Source: Oceaniferula spumae (GTDB taxonomy: Bacteria > Verrucomicrobiota > Verrucomicrobiia > Verrucomicrobiales > Akkermansiaceae). From it: a DNA stretch of 64,000 nt. Position 1 is the stretch's first letter. Each line of letters starts with the position of its first letter. The stretch is from assembly GCF_042849255.1 (NCBI RefSeq), contig NZ_AP026866.1, positions 124,001 through 188,000 on the forward strand. The letters run 5' to 3'. Shown piece by piece: positions 18,155 to 27,005 of this stretch. Below the pieces are notes generated by a model. That model did no database searches. It saw only the letters and a program-made list of their open reading frames with translations, and had not been told where the DNA came from. A program made the position numbers and the translations under genes.

Positions 18155-20713
18155 TTATTGCCAAGTGATCTCGAGATATGGAGCGGAGCCACCTTCTTTG
18201 CTGAAGATCTTGCCCCTTGACCCTCCTAATTCGTCCAAGGCAATTGAGAATGTTCCGTTTCCAGCGATGTAGGAGGTAACATCGATAAAGAACCAAGCAT
18301 CTGGCGTGGCTGTCCCCGTACCGATGACAGCACCTGTGGAGGGTCTGCCATTCCAAGCAAGGTTGCCCTCGGTCCATGTGGTATTAGTCACGGCCAAGGC
18401 GTTGACGTTGTCAGATTCGCCGACGTCGTTACTAGGTGTGGCACGAAGATAAAGCCGGGCAGTTTGAACGGTTCCTACACCACTGACACTGAATTTTAGA
18501 TACCCAATACGTCTTCCGGAGTCATGTTTGAGCTGGATGGATTGTTGCCCACCATAGATTAACGCAGGATCGTTCTCTTTGGCATAAGTGTCATCACTGG
18601 CCTCGAAGGTGCTAATTGTAGGTGGAGCAGAACTCAGAACGGAGATTTGCAAGGTTGCATTGCTAAAGGCACCGTGGCTGTCGGTTACCCGAATCACAAA
18701 GTAATTGGCTGTGACGTCACTGGTTGTGGGGGTGCCAGATAGGGTTCCATTAGAGGCGACATTGAGCCAAGCGGGCCCGGAGACTTTGGTAAAGGTGAGT
18801 GTGTCTCCGGAATCCGCGTCATTGGCGCTATCAGCGAGAGTGGCGGAGTAGCTTGTATTTTGCACAGCGAGAGGCTTCGTCAAGGGATCTGAAATCCAAG
18901 TGGGCGGGGTATTTGTTCCAAACCCGATGAGAAAGAAGCGTTTGTCGCCGAGGGTGGGAAGCGTGGTGGTGGTCCCCGACAGGTTGTCTGTCGTAGGAGC
19001 ATATGATGCCCAAGGTAAAGCAGTCAGGTCAGTACTGGAGGTGATTTTGTAACTGACTCCAGTGGAGCCCGGCCAAGTGATTTGAATCTCGTTGGGTGAA
19101 TTGGCGACGATTTGGGAAAAAGGCAGATAGGCATCACTGCCGGTATTAATCGGACTGGAATCTTGCAGTCTAGCGCAGCCCTGAGTGGTTGTGTCAGCCC
19201 TCATTGCCCGTGACAGTTGGTAGGCAATGGCAGCATAGTCCGGATCATTGACCACGTTGCGGCGTTCGTCAGGATCCAGCGTATAGTCATAGAGGTCGCG
19301 CTCGGTGACCTCATTCGAACTGTTTACCCACTCGATATAGCGGAAGCGTTCGGTGCGGTATGAATACCCGATGTTTCCTCCTTGGTTGAAAACATTGATG
19401 GCTCCGGTGTTTACTGAGGTTGTAGGGTCGACAAGGATAGGCACGAGGCTGCGTCCTCTGAGTGGCCGACCGGTGGGTGTGCTGCTGTCGATGGGTTGCG
19501 ATGGGATGGGGAGACCAGCCAGTTCACAGAGAGTCGGGTAAATGTCCAAAGTGCTGGCTGGAGCCATGGTTTTCGCTCCGTTGTTAGGGCTACGTGGATC
19601 GTAGATGATCAGCGGACACGAACTGCCACGCTCCATACCGGTGTGCTTTGCCCACTTACCATGGTCGCCGAGATGAAAACCATGATCGCCCCATAGAACG
19701 ATGATCGTGGTTTCAGACAATTTTTTACCTGCTTGTACCGGGTCATCTGTTGTTGCGAGCTTGGCAAGCAGTTCTCCTACGAGGTAGTCCACCCAAGATG
19801 TGCAGGCGTAGTAGCCGTGGATCAGGTCTTTTTGCTCTTCGGTTGTTGGGAGGTGGTTGTCGTTACTGAATGGTTCGTAGCCGAGAATTTCGTTATTGTT
19901 AGTTAGGGGGTCGCTGGTGCGGGCACTAACACCGATCGGTAAATCGGTGTAGGAGGCCAATGGCATCTCTTCGCGGTCGTAAAGATCCCACATGCGCTTG
20001 GGGGCAATGAACGCGAGGTGAGGTTTTTTAAATCCAACTGCGAGGAAAAATGGTTTGTTCCCTGCTGCCATTTGGTCGACCAAGGCGAGTCCCGCTGTCA
20101 GGATTTTATGATCGGTATAAGAAGCATCCGGTTCATCCGCATTATCCCATGCGGGTTTTCCTGGTGGATTGTAGACGCCAGTGTCAGCTTTGCTGTATGG
20201 GATCGACCAAGATTGAGGGTCGTCGATGTCGTCACCATTTGGAAAATATCCATCAGCATCTTTAGGTTGGTTAGGATCTCCAACCGTGCGGTGGTCATGG
20301 AACTTTCCCCGGCAACCTGTCTCGTAACCGTTGTTCTTGAAGTGCTGCGGGAGGGTAATGACATCTCGGAGAATGTCGCGGATGGGCTTGAACCCAGTGA
20401 CCTCGGTTTCCTCTGGAAGCAGGCTAGTGGTGAGTGCTGCCCGTGAAGGACCGCACACTGACCATGTGCAGTGATGATTCAGAAAAGTCAGTCCCTGTGA
20501 TGCCAAGGAATCGATCTTGGGAGTTAGCGCGGTGGTGTCGCCATAACATCCAAGTGTGGGAACCAAGTCATCAATGGCGATGAATAGAACATTCGGTTTG
20601 GGGTTTTGAGCCTGAATATCCAAAGGCAGGGATACAAGCAGCCCCATGGAAATGAGAAGCAGTTTCAACCAGTTCCCATCACCATGATGCCCAGTTAAAT
20701 GAGTTTCATTCAT
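18155..20713 (-). CDS. Iduronate-2-sulfatase-like sulfatase fused to Ig-like and DNRLRE modules
   Basis: An 852-residue exported protein. After a signal peptide (about 1-36, ending IQAQ) comes a sulfatase domain to about residue 530 with canonical CGPSR (Cys at about 87), VGFKKPHLAF and GDHGFHLGDHG, the same subfamily as the three tandem copies at 872-5487. A linker follows, then a putative Ig domain of He_PIG type (about 620-715, with LSGTPTTSDVTANYF), then a DNRLRE-type beta-sandwich (about 730-852: YLKFSVSGV, ARLYLRA, WFFIDVTSYI, DELGGSRGKIFSKE). The last two probably hold the enzyme on glycan or on the cell surface. Divergent from hemF. Confidence 0.9.
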   Translation of the reverse strand: MNETHLTGHHGDGNWLKLLLISMGLLVSLPLDIQAQNPKPNVLFIAIDDLVPTLGCYGDTTALTPKIDSLASQGLTFLNHHCTWSVCGPSRAALTTSLLPEETEVTGFKPIRDILRDVITLPQHFKNNGYETGCRGKFHDHRTVGDPNQPKDADGYFPNGDDIDDPQSWSIPYSKADTGVYNPPGKPAWDNADEPDASYTDHKILTAGLALVDQMAAGNKPFFLAVGFKKPHLAFIAPKRMWDLYDREEMPLASYTDLPIGVSARTSDPLTNNNEILGYEPFSNDNHLPTTEEQKDLIHGYYACTSWVDYLVGELLAKLATTDDPVQAGKKLSETTIIVLWGDHGFHLGDHGKWAKHTGMERGSSCPLIIYDPRSPNNGAKTMAPASTLDIYPTLCELAGLPIPSQPIDSSTPTGRPLRGRSLVPILVDPTTSVNTGAINVFNQGGNIGYSYRTERFRYIEWVNSSNEVTERDLYDYTLDPDERRNVVNDPDYAAIAYQLSRAMRADTTTQGCARLQDSSPINTGSDAYLPFSQIVANSPNEIQITWPGSTGVSYKITSSTDLTALPWASYAPTTDNLSGTTTTLPTLGDKRFFLIGFGTNTPPTWISDPLTKPLAVQNTSYSATLADSANDADSGDTLTFTKVSGPAWLNVASNGTLSGTPTTSDVTANYFVIRVTDSHGAFSNATLQISVLSSAPPTISTFEASDDTYAKENDPALIYGGQQSIQLKHDSGRRIGYLKFSVSGVGTVQTARLYLRATPSNDVGESDNVNALAVTNTTWTEGNLAWNGRPSTGAVIGTGTATPDAWFFIDVTSYIAGNGTFSIALDELGGSRGKIFSKEGGSAPYLEITWQ

Positions 20714-20856
20714 GTTTTACTAACTAGGCCAGATGCTTGGGGTGGCCACAAGGCAGGGAAGGTGTGAATATACGGCCCAGATGGCTCAATTTGCGTATCA
20801 TTGCCTGAACGATATACGCGGTGGTAGAATCTGCAAAGAGAACGCCCTATATTGCG

Positions 20857-20885
20857 TTGCTTGATTCTCGGTCGATGCATATTCT
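20857..20885 (+). promoter_or_regulatory. Promoter of hemF, apparently leaderless
   Basis: TTGCTT, a 17-base spacer and TATTCT are followed after only six bases by the hemF ATG at 20892, so transcription should begin at or next to the start codon. No Shine-Dalgarno is present. Confidence 0.5.
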
Positions 20886-20891
20886 TCAGTC

Positions 20892-21896
20892 ATGTCGTCA
20901 CCCACGCCATCAGAATCGGCGCTTGAGCTTGTCTCCAGCTTGCAAAAGCAGTTTGTGCAGGGATTGGAAAAGGTAGCTGTCTCCGTGAAATTCAACCACG
21001 CGGAATGGTTACGTGACGAGGGACGACATGGAGGAGGCTCTCGATACTTCACCTCCGATAACGAGGTTTTCAATCGAGCTTCAGTCAATGTTTCCCATAT
21101 CCATTACCAGGATGATCCTGATAAGAAACTCGCCTCGGCCACAGCGCTCTCCACCATCATTCATCCTAGAAACGCTCATGCACCATCGATGCACATGCAC
21201 ATCAGCTGGACGGAGATGAAAGGCGGACAGGGGGGATACTGGCGTGTGATGGCGGATTTAAATCCATCGATCGAATATGCCGAGGACAGCGAAATTTTCA
21301 GACAGTGTTTTGAAACGGTCGCGCCTGAGCAATTTGAGGAAGGCTCGGCACAGGGGGATAAATATTTCCACATCCCCGCGCTGGGCCGACACCGTGGGGT
21401 GGTGCATTTCTACCTGGAGCAATACCGCAGCGATGATCCAGCGGCTGACCTCGCGCTAGCATCCAGATTTGGCTCTGCCGTAATCGATTGTTACTTAGAC
21501 CTGTTAGGAAAAAGAATGCAGTCTGAGCAGTCGTCAGAGGATCGCAATGTCCAGCTGGCCTACCACACACTTTACCTTTTCCAAGTGTTGACCTTGGACC
21601 GCGGCACCACATCCGGACTACTTGTCCACGATCAAAATGATCTGGGCATCATGGGCTCACTACCGTCTCACATTGACAGGGAGCTTCTCGAATCTTGGAA
21701 AGAAAAAATGACATCTCCTCAAGACGAACTACTGCGGAGTCTGGTGAACGCAATACCAGCTAACGGTGAAATCTCTGACTCTGTTAGGCTACAGCTGGCG
21801 CACGCGGTGAGAACCCACTACCGGGAACACCCAGAAGCACTCAGGCAGCAAGCCTCAGGAAACGTGGTGCCGCCCACCGTGGACAACCATCGGTAG
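20892..21896 (+). CDS. hemF: Oxygen-dependent coproporphyrinogen III oxidase
   Basis: Converts coproporphyrinogen III to protoporphyrinogen IX with O2 in heme synthesis; cytoplasmic. The 334-residue protein carries the family blocks GGGSRYF, VSHIHY, ALSTIIHPRNAHAPSMHMH (substrate and active-site His region), GGYWRVMADLNP and RGVVHFYLEQY. It is slightly longer than the E. coli enzyme (about 300) because of an extended C-terminus. It stands alone with an apparent leaderless promoter. It indicates that the organism makes heme aerobically, in line with the complex II genes further right. Confidence 0.95.
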   Translation: MSSPTPSESALELVSSLQKQFVQGLEKVAVSVKFNHAEWLRDEGRHGGGSRYFTSDNEVFNRASVNVSHIHYQDDPDKKLASATALSTIIHPRNAHAPSMHMHISWTEMKGGQGGYWRVMADLNPSIEYAEDSEIFRQCFETVAPEQFEEGSAQGDKYFHIPALGRHRGVVHFYLEQYRSDDPAADLALASRFGSAVIDCYLDLLGKRMQSEQSSEDRNVQLAYHTLYLFQVLTLDRGTTSGLLVHDQNDLGIMGSLPSHIDRELLESWKEKMTSPQDELLRSLVNAIPANGEISDSVRLQLAHAVRTHYREHPEALRQQASGNVVPPTVDNHR

Positions 21897-21933
21897 AGGG
21901 AAAGCACATCCTGACGGAGATTTTTATATCAGC

Positions 21934-22109
21934 ATGGGGAGAATCCCCATGATAGTTCACGGAAGGCTAGCGTAGGCTGAAGGCCTGCTTCATAGAGCGA
22001 CGCTGACAGCTCGAGCAAACTATAAGGCTGGCCTTCAGCCAGCGAATCTTGGGGCCATTTCAAACCTGGGTTTGCACCCCAGGCTGGTATGAGTTTCCCC
22101 GTTGGGGAA
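21934..22109. repeat. REP-like cluster of hairpins
   Basis: The 295-base gap between convergent hemF and aspS holds four inverted repeats in a row: ATGGGGA/TCCCCAT with a 3-base loop (21934-21950); an 11-base perfect pair GGCTGAAGGCC (21975-21985) with GGCCTTCAGCC (22030-22040); CCTGGG/CCCAGG (22065-22083); TTCCCC/GGGGAA with a 3-base loop (22095-22109). No coding potential is seen. The make-up resembles REP/BIME-type dispersed palindromes. Confidence 0.55.
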
Positions 22110-22135
22110 TGGTCTTACGAGGGCGAATGGGTAAT

Positions 22136-22173
22136 AAAAAACCCATGGCTCCGCTGTGCGAAACCATGGGTTT
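22136..22173 (-). terminator. Intrinsic terminator of aspS
   Basis: Read leftward, AAACCCATGG pairs with CCATGGGTTT over a 15-base loop and is followed by a T-run. It lies 19 bases after the aspS stop. Confidence 0.85.
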
Positions 22174-22191
22174 GGTATGATTGGTTAGGTG

Positions 22192-24024
22192 TTAGACTGG
22201 CTCGGGGGCCTTTTCTTTGACCGTGCTTTGGATGCGCAGGTCGCGTAGCTGGAGCGCGTCCACTTTGGCGGGGGATGCCGACATAATGTCCATGCCGCGG
22301 TTGTTTTTCGGGAAGGCAATGACTTCACGAATGGAGTTCTCTCCACAGACGAGCATGGCGAGACGGTCGAGACCGAGTGCGATGCCGCCGTGTGGAGGTG
22401 CTCCGAATTTGAAAGCGTCGAGAATGTGACCAAACATGCTGACTTTTTCTTCCTCGGTGACACCGAGAGCGGTGAACAAGGCTGATTGAAGAGCGGCCTC
22501 GTGAATCCGGATGGATCCGCCACCGAGTTCGTAACCGTTCAGCACCACGTCGTAAGCTTGGGCGCGGAGGCCGGCATATCGCTGGCTCTCTTCTTCAACT
22601 TCTGCGGTTGTAGCCGCGATAAGTTTAGCCTCGTCTTCAGGAAGCGGACGGGTGAACGGGTGGTGCACGGCGTTCCACTTGTCTTCTTCCTCGTCGTAAC
22701 CAAGAAGCGGGAATTCGGTGACCCAGAGGAAATTGAGTTCGTCGTTGTCTTTGAGAACGTCTTGAAGCTCGGCGCAGCACAGGCGGATGCGGCCTAACAC
22801 TTCGCATACTGATTCCCATTCACCGGCACCAAAAAGGATGAGGTCGCCAGGTTCGATGTCGAGTTTTTCACGCAGGGCTTCGACTTCGGCATCGGTCATG
22901 CGCTTGACGAATGGTGAGCGCCATGTGGAGCGGTCTTCATCGCGCACTTGAATGTAAGCGAGGCCTTTGGAGCCTGCTTCGATGGCAGTCTGAGTCAGTT
23001 TTTCAATCTGACCCTGAGTAGCCCCGGCAAAGCCTTTGGCATTGAATGCTTTTACCACGCCACCGTTGGCGATGGCGCCAGAGAAGACACGGAATTCGCA
23101 GTCCTTGAGTTCGTCGCTGAGTTCGGTGAGGTGATAGCCGAAACGACGATCCGGTTTGTCCGAGCCGTAGGTGTTCATGGCCTCATGCCAAGTGAGACGA
23201 TCGAAGGTTGCGGGGATTTCCACGTCGAGTGCGTCTTTGAAAACTCGACCTAACAGACCTTCGACCAGCTTGTGCATATCGTCAGGGGTGACGAAGGATG
23301 CCTCGATATCGATCTGGCTGAATTCCGGTTGGCGGTCGGCTCGCAAATCTTCATCACGGAAGCAACGGGCGATCTGGAAATACTTTTCAATACCACCGCA
23401 CATCAGCAGCTGTTTGTATTGCTGCGGTGCCTGGGGGAGCGCGTAGAAGCTGCCTGGGTGCATGCGTGACGGCACGAGGAAGTCACGAGCACCTTCCGGT
23501 GTGGACTTGGAAAGGATGGGAGTTTCAATCTCACAGAAACCGTCTTCGTCGAGAAAGTCGCGGGTGGACTTGGTGATGCGGTGACGCAGACGCAAGTTGC
23601 GGGTCATGCGCGCGCGACGAAGATCGAGGAAACGATACTTCATGCGCAGGTCTTCGTTGGAGAGTTCCTTGTCGAGCTGGAATGGGAGCACCTCGGACTT
23701 GTTGATGACCTTGAGTTCGCTGGCGGAGACTTCGATGGAACCAGTTGCCATGTCCGGATTGATGGTGGAAACACCCTCGATCTCAGGACGCTGCTCGACG
23801 ACACCAGTGACTTGAATCATGTCCTCACTGCGAAGGGCTTTGGCCAGTTCGGCAGCTTGGGCATTTTCCTCGGGGCGGAAAACACACTGGGTCATACCTT
23901 CGCGGTCGCGGAGGTCGATAAAGCTGACGCCACCATGGTCGCGATTAGAATTCACCCAGCCGATGAGGGTGACAGTTTCGCCGATGTTAGAGTGGTGTAA
24001 TTCGTTACAATGATGGGTACGCAT
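22192..24024 (-). CDS. aspS: Aspartyl-tRNA synthetase (bacterial type)
   Basis: Charges tRNA-Asp; 610 residues with the bacterial layout: N-terminal anticodon-binding OB fold (1-110), class II catalytic core with motif 2 (FRDEDLRADRQPEF) and motif 3 (GGIALGLDRL), and the inserted GAD domain at about 290-420. In the OB fold the segment NRDHGG places His at residue 30. In characterised bacterial enzymes, His at this position goes with non-discriminating AspRS that also charges tRNA-Asn, whereas Leu is found in the discriminating E. coli enzyme. It lies 83 bases downstream of hisS on the same strand. Confidence 0.96.
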   Translation of the reverse strand: MRTHHCNELHHSNIGETVTLIGWVNSNRDHGGVSFIDLRDREGMTQCVFRPEENAQAAELAKALRSEDMIQVTGVVEQRPEIEGVSTINPDMATGSIEVSASELKVINKSEVLPFQLDKELSNEDLRMKYRFLDLRRARMTRNLRLRHRITKSTRDFLDEDGFCEIETPILSKSTPEGARDFLVPSRMHPGSFYALPQAPQQYKQLLMCGGIEKYFQIARCFRDEDLRADRQPEFSQIDIEASFVTPDDMHKLVEGLLGRVFKDALDVEIPATFDRLTWHEAMNTYGSDKPDRRFGYHLTELSDELKDCEFRVFSGAIANGGVVKAFNAKGFAGATQGQIEKLTQTAIEAGSKGLAYIQVRDEDRSTWRSPFVKRMTDAEVEALREKLDIEPGDLILFGAGEWESVCEVLGRIRLCCAELQDVLKDNDELNFLWVTEFPLLGYDEEEDKWNAVHHPFTRPLPEDEAKLIAATTAEVEEESQRYAGLRAQAYDVVLNGYELGGGSIRIHEAALQSALFTALGVTEEEKVSMFGHILDAFKFGAPPHGGIALGLDRLAMLVCGENSIREVIAFPKNNRGMDIMSASPAKVDALQLRDLRIQSTVKEKAPEPV

Positions 24025-24040
24025 AGTAGTAGTTTTTGAG

Positions 24041-24104
24041 ACAGGATGAACAAGATGAAGAGGATTTGGCCTCCGAGTATTCTGTGTTTTCCGTGGTTGT
24101 TAAA
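24041..24104. repeat. Degenerate 9-base periodic repeats between hisS and aspS
   Basis: Units ACAGGATGA (24041), ACAAGATGA (24050) and AGAGGATTT (24059) follow each other with period 9, then ATTCTGTGT (24079) and TTTCCGTGG (24088). The second pair resembles the units at 7209. The gap 24025-24107 holds no gene. Confidence 0.35.
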
Positions 24105-24107
24105 AGA

Positions 24108-25397
24108 TTAGGCAAGAAGGGGGCCGTCTGGTGAGTCGAGGTGTTGTTGCATGGCCTCGACCACGTTTGTGTTAGGATGGATGGTAGCCTCGCTGCGGGA
24201 ACTGAGGATCTTGACTTGCATCTCGGGGAACTCAGCACCAACGACCAAAGCGAAACGGGCGCCGGATTGTTCGGCTTTTTTGAACTGCTTGCCAACGTTA
24301 AGCTGTGACATTCCAAAGTCAGTGGAAATGCCGGCGGTGCGAAGTTTGGAGATAACGCCGAGAGCATCGTTGCGTTTGCTTTCGTCAGCTACGACGACGT
24401 AGACGTCACAGGCTGGATTGCGCGCCATCCAAGCTTCCATTTCGAGATTGGCGTTGGGGGTTTCTTCAATAAAATTGCGGATCACCATGTCGCCCATGGC
24501 GAAACCGGTGGCGGGAAGATCGGCGGCACCATTGGAGAGCGTGGCTAGCAGGCCGTCGTAACGACCTCCACCCGCGACAGCGCGCATGGATTTTTTCATG
24601 TCGAAAATTTCAAACACGGCGCCGGTGTAGTAGGCGAGGCCGCGCACGATGGTGAGGTCGAGTTCGAGGTATTTGCCGAGTCCACGTGCTTCGAGATTGC
24701 TCTGGATTTCTCGGAAAGCAGGGGAGGCGTTTTCTTCATCGTTGATGAAAGCGTCTACCTGCTCGCGAGTGACACCGAAGGCATCGAGCTGTTCTTTGAG
24801 CACTTCAGGTTTGAGTTTTTCCAGTCGGTCAACGATCGGGAGAAACTCGGAAGGCTCGGAAATTTGATGGTCGGCACAGAAAGCAAGCCAGCTTTCGCGG
24901 TCGGATGCGCGGATGACAAAGTCACCTTCACGGAAACCAAGGCTAAGCATGGTATCGATGGCCATCGCAATCAGCTCGGCATCGGCGCTGGCGGAGGCTT
25001 CGCCGAGGATGTCGGCATTGAACTGGATGAACTCCCGGCCGCGACCTTTTTGTGGTTTTTCATAGCGGAAGCAGGGTCCGATTTCGAACCACTTCAGCGG
25101 CTTCGGAAAATCGCGCTGATTGGCACCCACAATACGTGCCAGTGACGCCGTGAGTTCAGGTCGCAGAGTGATGTCCCTTCCGCCTTGATCCTCAAAGCGA
25201 AATAGCTGGGTAGTCAGCTCGCCACCGGATTTTTTCAGGTAGAGATCAGTAGATTCCACGATCGGGGCCTCATACTCGGTAAATCCATAACGATGAGCGA
25301 CATCTCTCCAGACAGAAAATAAATAATTACGCACCGCGCAATCGCGGGGAGTGAAATCCCGGAATCCGGGCAGGGACTGAAATCGCTTGTCGGCCAT
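24108..25397 (-). CDS. hisS: Histidyl-tRNA synthetase
   Basis: Charges tRNA-His; 429 residues, the usual length. Class II core: motif 1 region after PGFRDFTP, motif 2 with FRYEKPQKGRGREF, the HisA-specific RGLAYYTG segment and motif 3 AVAGGGRYDGLL. The C-terminal anticodon-binding domain follows (about 325-429). The open frame extends 28 codons further upstream to 25481, but the ATG at 25397 (MADKRFQSLPG) fits the family N-terminus. Probably co-transcribed with aspS, a pairing found in many bacteria. Confidence 0.95.
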   Translation of the reverse strand: MADKRFQSLPGFRDFTPRDCAVRNYLFSVWRDVAHRYGFTEYEAPIVESTDLYLKKSGGELTTQLFRFEDQGGRDITLRPELTASLARIVGANQRDFPKPLKWFEIGPCFRYEKPQKGRGREFIQFNADILGEASASADAELIAMAIDTMLSLGFREGDFVIRASDRESWLAFCADHQISEPSEFLPIVDRLEKLKPEVLKEQLDAFGVTREQVDAFINDEENASPAFREIQSNLEARGLGKYLELDLTIVRGLAYYTGAVFEIFDMKKSMRAVAGGGRYDGLLATLSNGAADLPATGFAMGDMVIRNFIEETPNANLEMEAWMARNPACDVYVVVADESKRNDALGVISKLRTAGISTDFGMSQLNVGKQFKKAEQSGARFALVVGAEFPEMQVKILSSRSEATIHPNTNVVEAMQQHLDSPDGPLLA

Positions 25398-25532
25398 GTG
25401 CGCGGGGAAATGGCACAGGCAGACCGTATAATCAAGTGAAATGGGGAAGCAGGAAGGTGAACTTGCAGTCAAAGGCTGCATATTCTTCAGCGAAGCAAAC
25501 TAGATACATCCAATGTATTTACAATTTAGGAC

Positions 25533-25560
25533 TTGTGATGATTAAGGGAGCCTGCATAAT
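25533..25560 (+). promoter_or_regulatory. Possible promoter with nearby dyad upstream of the thioredoxin-like gene
   Basis: TTGTGA, a 16-base spacer and CATAAT lie about 84 bases before the ATG at 25644. Twenty bases upstream is the dyad ATACAT-CCA-ATGTAT (25504-25518), a possible operator. Nothing else is seen in the gap 25398-25643. Confidence 0.3.
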
Positions 25561-25643
25561 CCAGACGAAAGCTCGTAATCTCCTCCCATGGATCCAGCCG
25601 ATTCATACGTGTTCGCCAGTAGTAATCACACCACCACAAGGGG

Positions 25644-26108
25644 ATGAAAAAACTTATATATTTGGCTCTGATTATCGGAGTTATTGCCCTCGTGAGATCG
25701 AAAGAACTCAGGCAGAAAACAATCCGTTCACTGGAGGTCGTGAAAAATGGTGTAGAGCGCCTTGTTTTCAGGGGGAATCATGCCGAGGTCCGCTTAGTGG
25801 ACGAAGAAGATTTTGATCGCGTGATCAACGAACCTGGTCGCATTGTCGTGGTCTACTTCAAACACGAATTAACCTCAGTCTCAAAAGTAGAGTCAGCGGA
25901 ACTCGATGCCAGACTGAAAGAATTGCCCAATAAAGTGCTCATCGCCAAGGTGCGGGCCGAACAAAATGAAGCACTGATCAACCAACTACAGATCAGTGTG
26001 CTGCCAACCCTTCATATCTACCGGAATGGTAGCTTACAAAACGAATATCGAGCTCCAATTGATGAAGCCGAGTTCATTGAAGTGCTCGGAAAAATGATCG
26101 AGGAATAA
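25644..26108 (+). CDS. Membrane-anchored thioredoxin-fold protein lacking CxxC
   Basis: A 154-residue protein with an N-terminal hydrophobic anchor (about 3-17) and a thioredoxin-like domain at about 48-152. The IVVVYFKHE strand corresponds to the strand leading into the thioredoxin active site, but at the CxxC position the sequence is HELTSVS with no Cys. The cis-Pro loop is kept (SVLPT, Pro at about 121), followed by LHIYRNG as in thioredoxins. There is no Cys in the protein, so no redox activity is expected; a chaperone or partner-binding role is possible. It stands alone, facing convergently into sdhB. Confidence 0.7.
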   Translation: MKKLIYLALIIGVIALVRSKELRQKTIRSLEVVKNGVERLVFRGNHAEVRLVDEEDFDRVINEPGRIVVVYFKHELTSVSKVESAELDARLKELPNKVLIAKVRAEQNEALINQLQISVLPTLHIYRNGSLQNEYRAPIDEAEFIEVLGKMIEE

Positions 26109-26186
26109 AGACGCCAGTTGCGCTTTAGAGTGCAACGGAACTCTCTCGTTTTGAGAAAGGAGGTCGCCTAACGAAGGATCTTTGCG

Positions 26187-26942
26187 TTAAACAGTGGCCT
26201 CGTCGGCCAAAGCAATGGCGTAGTCGCGATTCAGGCGAGCGATGTTGTCGACGCTGATCTCTTTCGGGCAAACGGCCTCGCACTCATACTGGTTGGTGCA
26301 GTTCCCGAACCCTTCGGAGTCCATTTGACGAACCATTCCGAGAACACGCTTGTTTTTCTCAGGTGCACCTTGTGGCAACAAATTGAGGTGGGCGGCTTTT
26401 GCTGAAACAAAGAGCATGGCGCTGGCATTCTTACATGCCGCGACACAGGCGCCACAGCCGATGCATGCAGCCGCGTCCATCGCAGCGTCCGCCCGGGTCT
26501 TGGCCACTGGTAAATTGTTAGCGTCTTGGGCTGAGCCGGTGCGGACAGAGATAAATCCGCCAGCGGCAATGATGCGATCAAAGCTGGAGCGATCCACAAT
26601 CAGGTCACGCAGCAAAGGGAAAGCCTTGGCTCTGAATGGTTCGATCCAGATCGTCTCACCGTCCTTGAATTTACGCATGTGCAGCTGACAGGCAGTGATG
26701 CCGCGTTCTTTCGAGTGAGGAATACCATTAATGGTAAGTGAACACTGGCCACAGATACCTTCGCGGCAATCGTGGTCGAAATTGATAGGTTCGCCTCCGT
26801 CGTTAAGGATTCGCTCGTTAACGATGTCTAACATTTCGAGAAAAGATGCAGCCTCTGGAATGTCATGGGCATCGTAGGTCTCAATGCGACCTTCGTCGTT
26901 TGCATTGTTCTGGCGCCAGACTTTGAGAGTGAGATTGAGCAT
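26187..26942 (-). CDS. sdhB: Succinate dehydrogenase / fumarate reductase iron-sulfur subunit
   Basis: Electron-transfer subunit of complex II. The 251 residues carry a [2Fe-2S] site (DCREGICGQC with a later Cys in TACQ), the [4Fe-4S] motif CIGCGACVAAC, and a third cluster site in NCTNQYECEAVCP. It lies 63 bases downstream of sdhA in a C-A-B order. This is the arrangement of three-subunit enzymes with one large cytochrome b, as in Bacteroidota and Bacillus. Confidence 0.95.
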   Translation of the reverse strand: MLNLTLKVWRQNNANDEGRIETYDAHDIPEAASFLEMLDIVNERILNDGGEPINFDHDCREGICGQCSLTINGIPHSKERGITACQLHMRKFKDGETIWIEPFRAKAFPLLRDLIVDRSSFDRIIAAGGFISVRTGSAQDANNLPVAKTRADAAMDAAACIGCGACVAACKNASAMLFVSAKAAHLNLLPQGAPEKNKRVLGMVRQMDSEGFGNCTNQYECEAVCPKEISVDNIARLNRDYAIALADEATV

Positions 26943-27005
26943 TTTGGTATATCAGTTATGCGTGAATGGATGATGGGCACTGCCGTCAGGAACGACAAAG
27001 TATGG

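Noticed and set aside
26115..26160. Terminator between the thioredoxin-like gene and sdhB
   Set aside because: GTTGCGC/GTGCAAC can form a 7-base stem, but no T-run follows on either strand.
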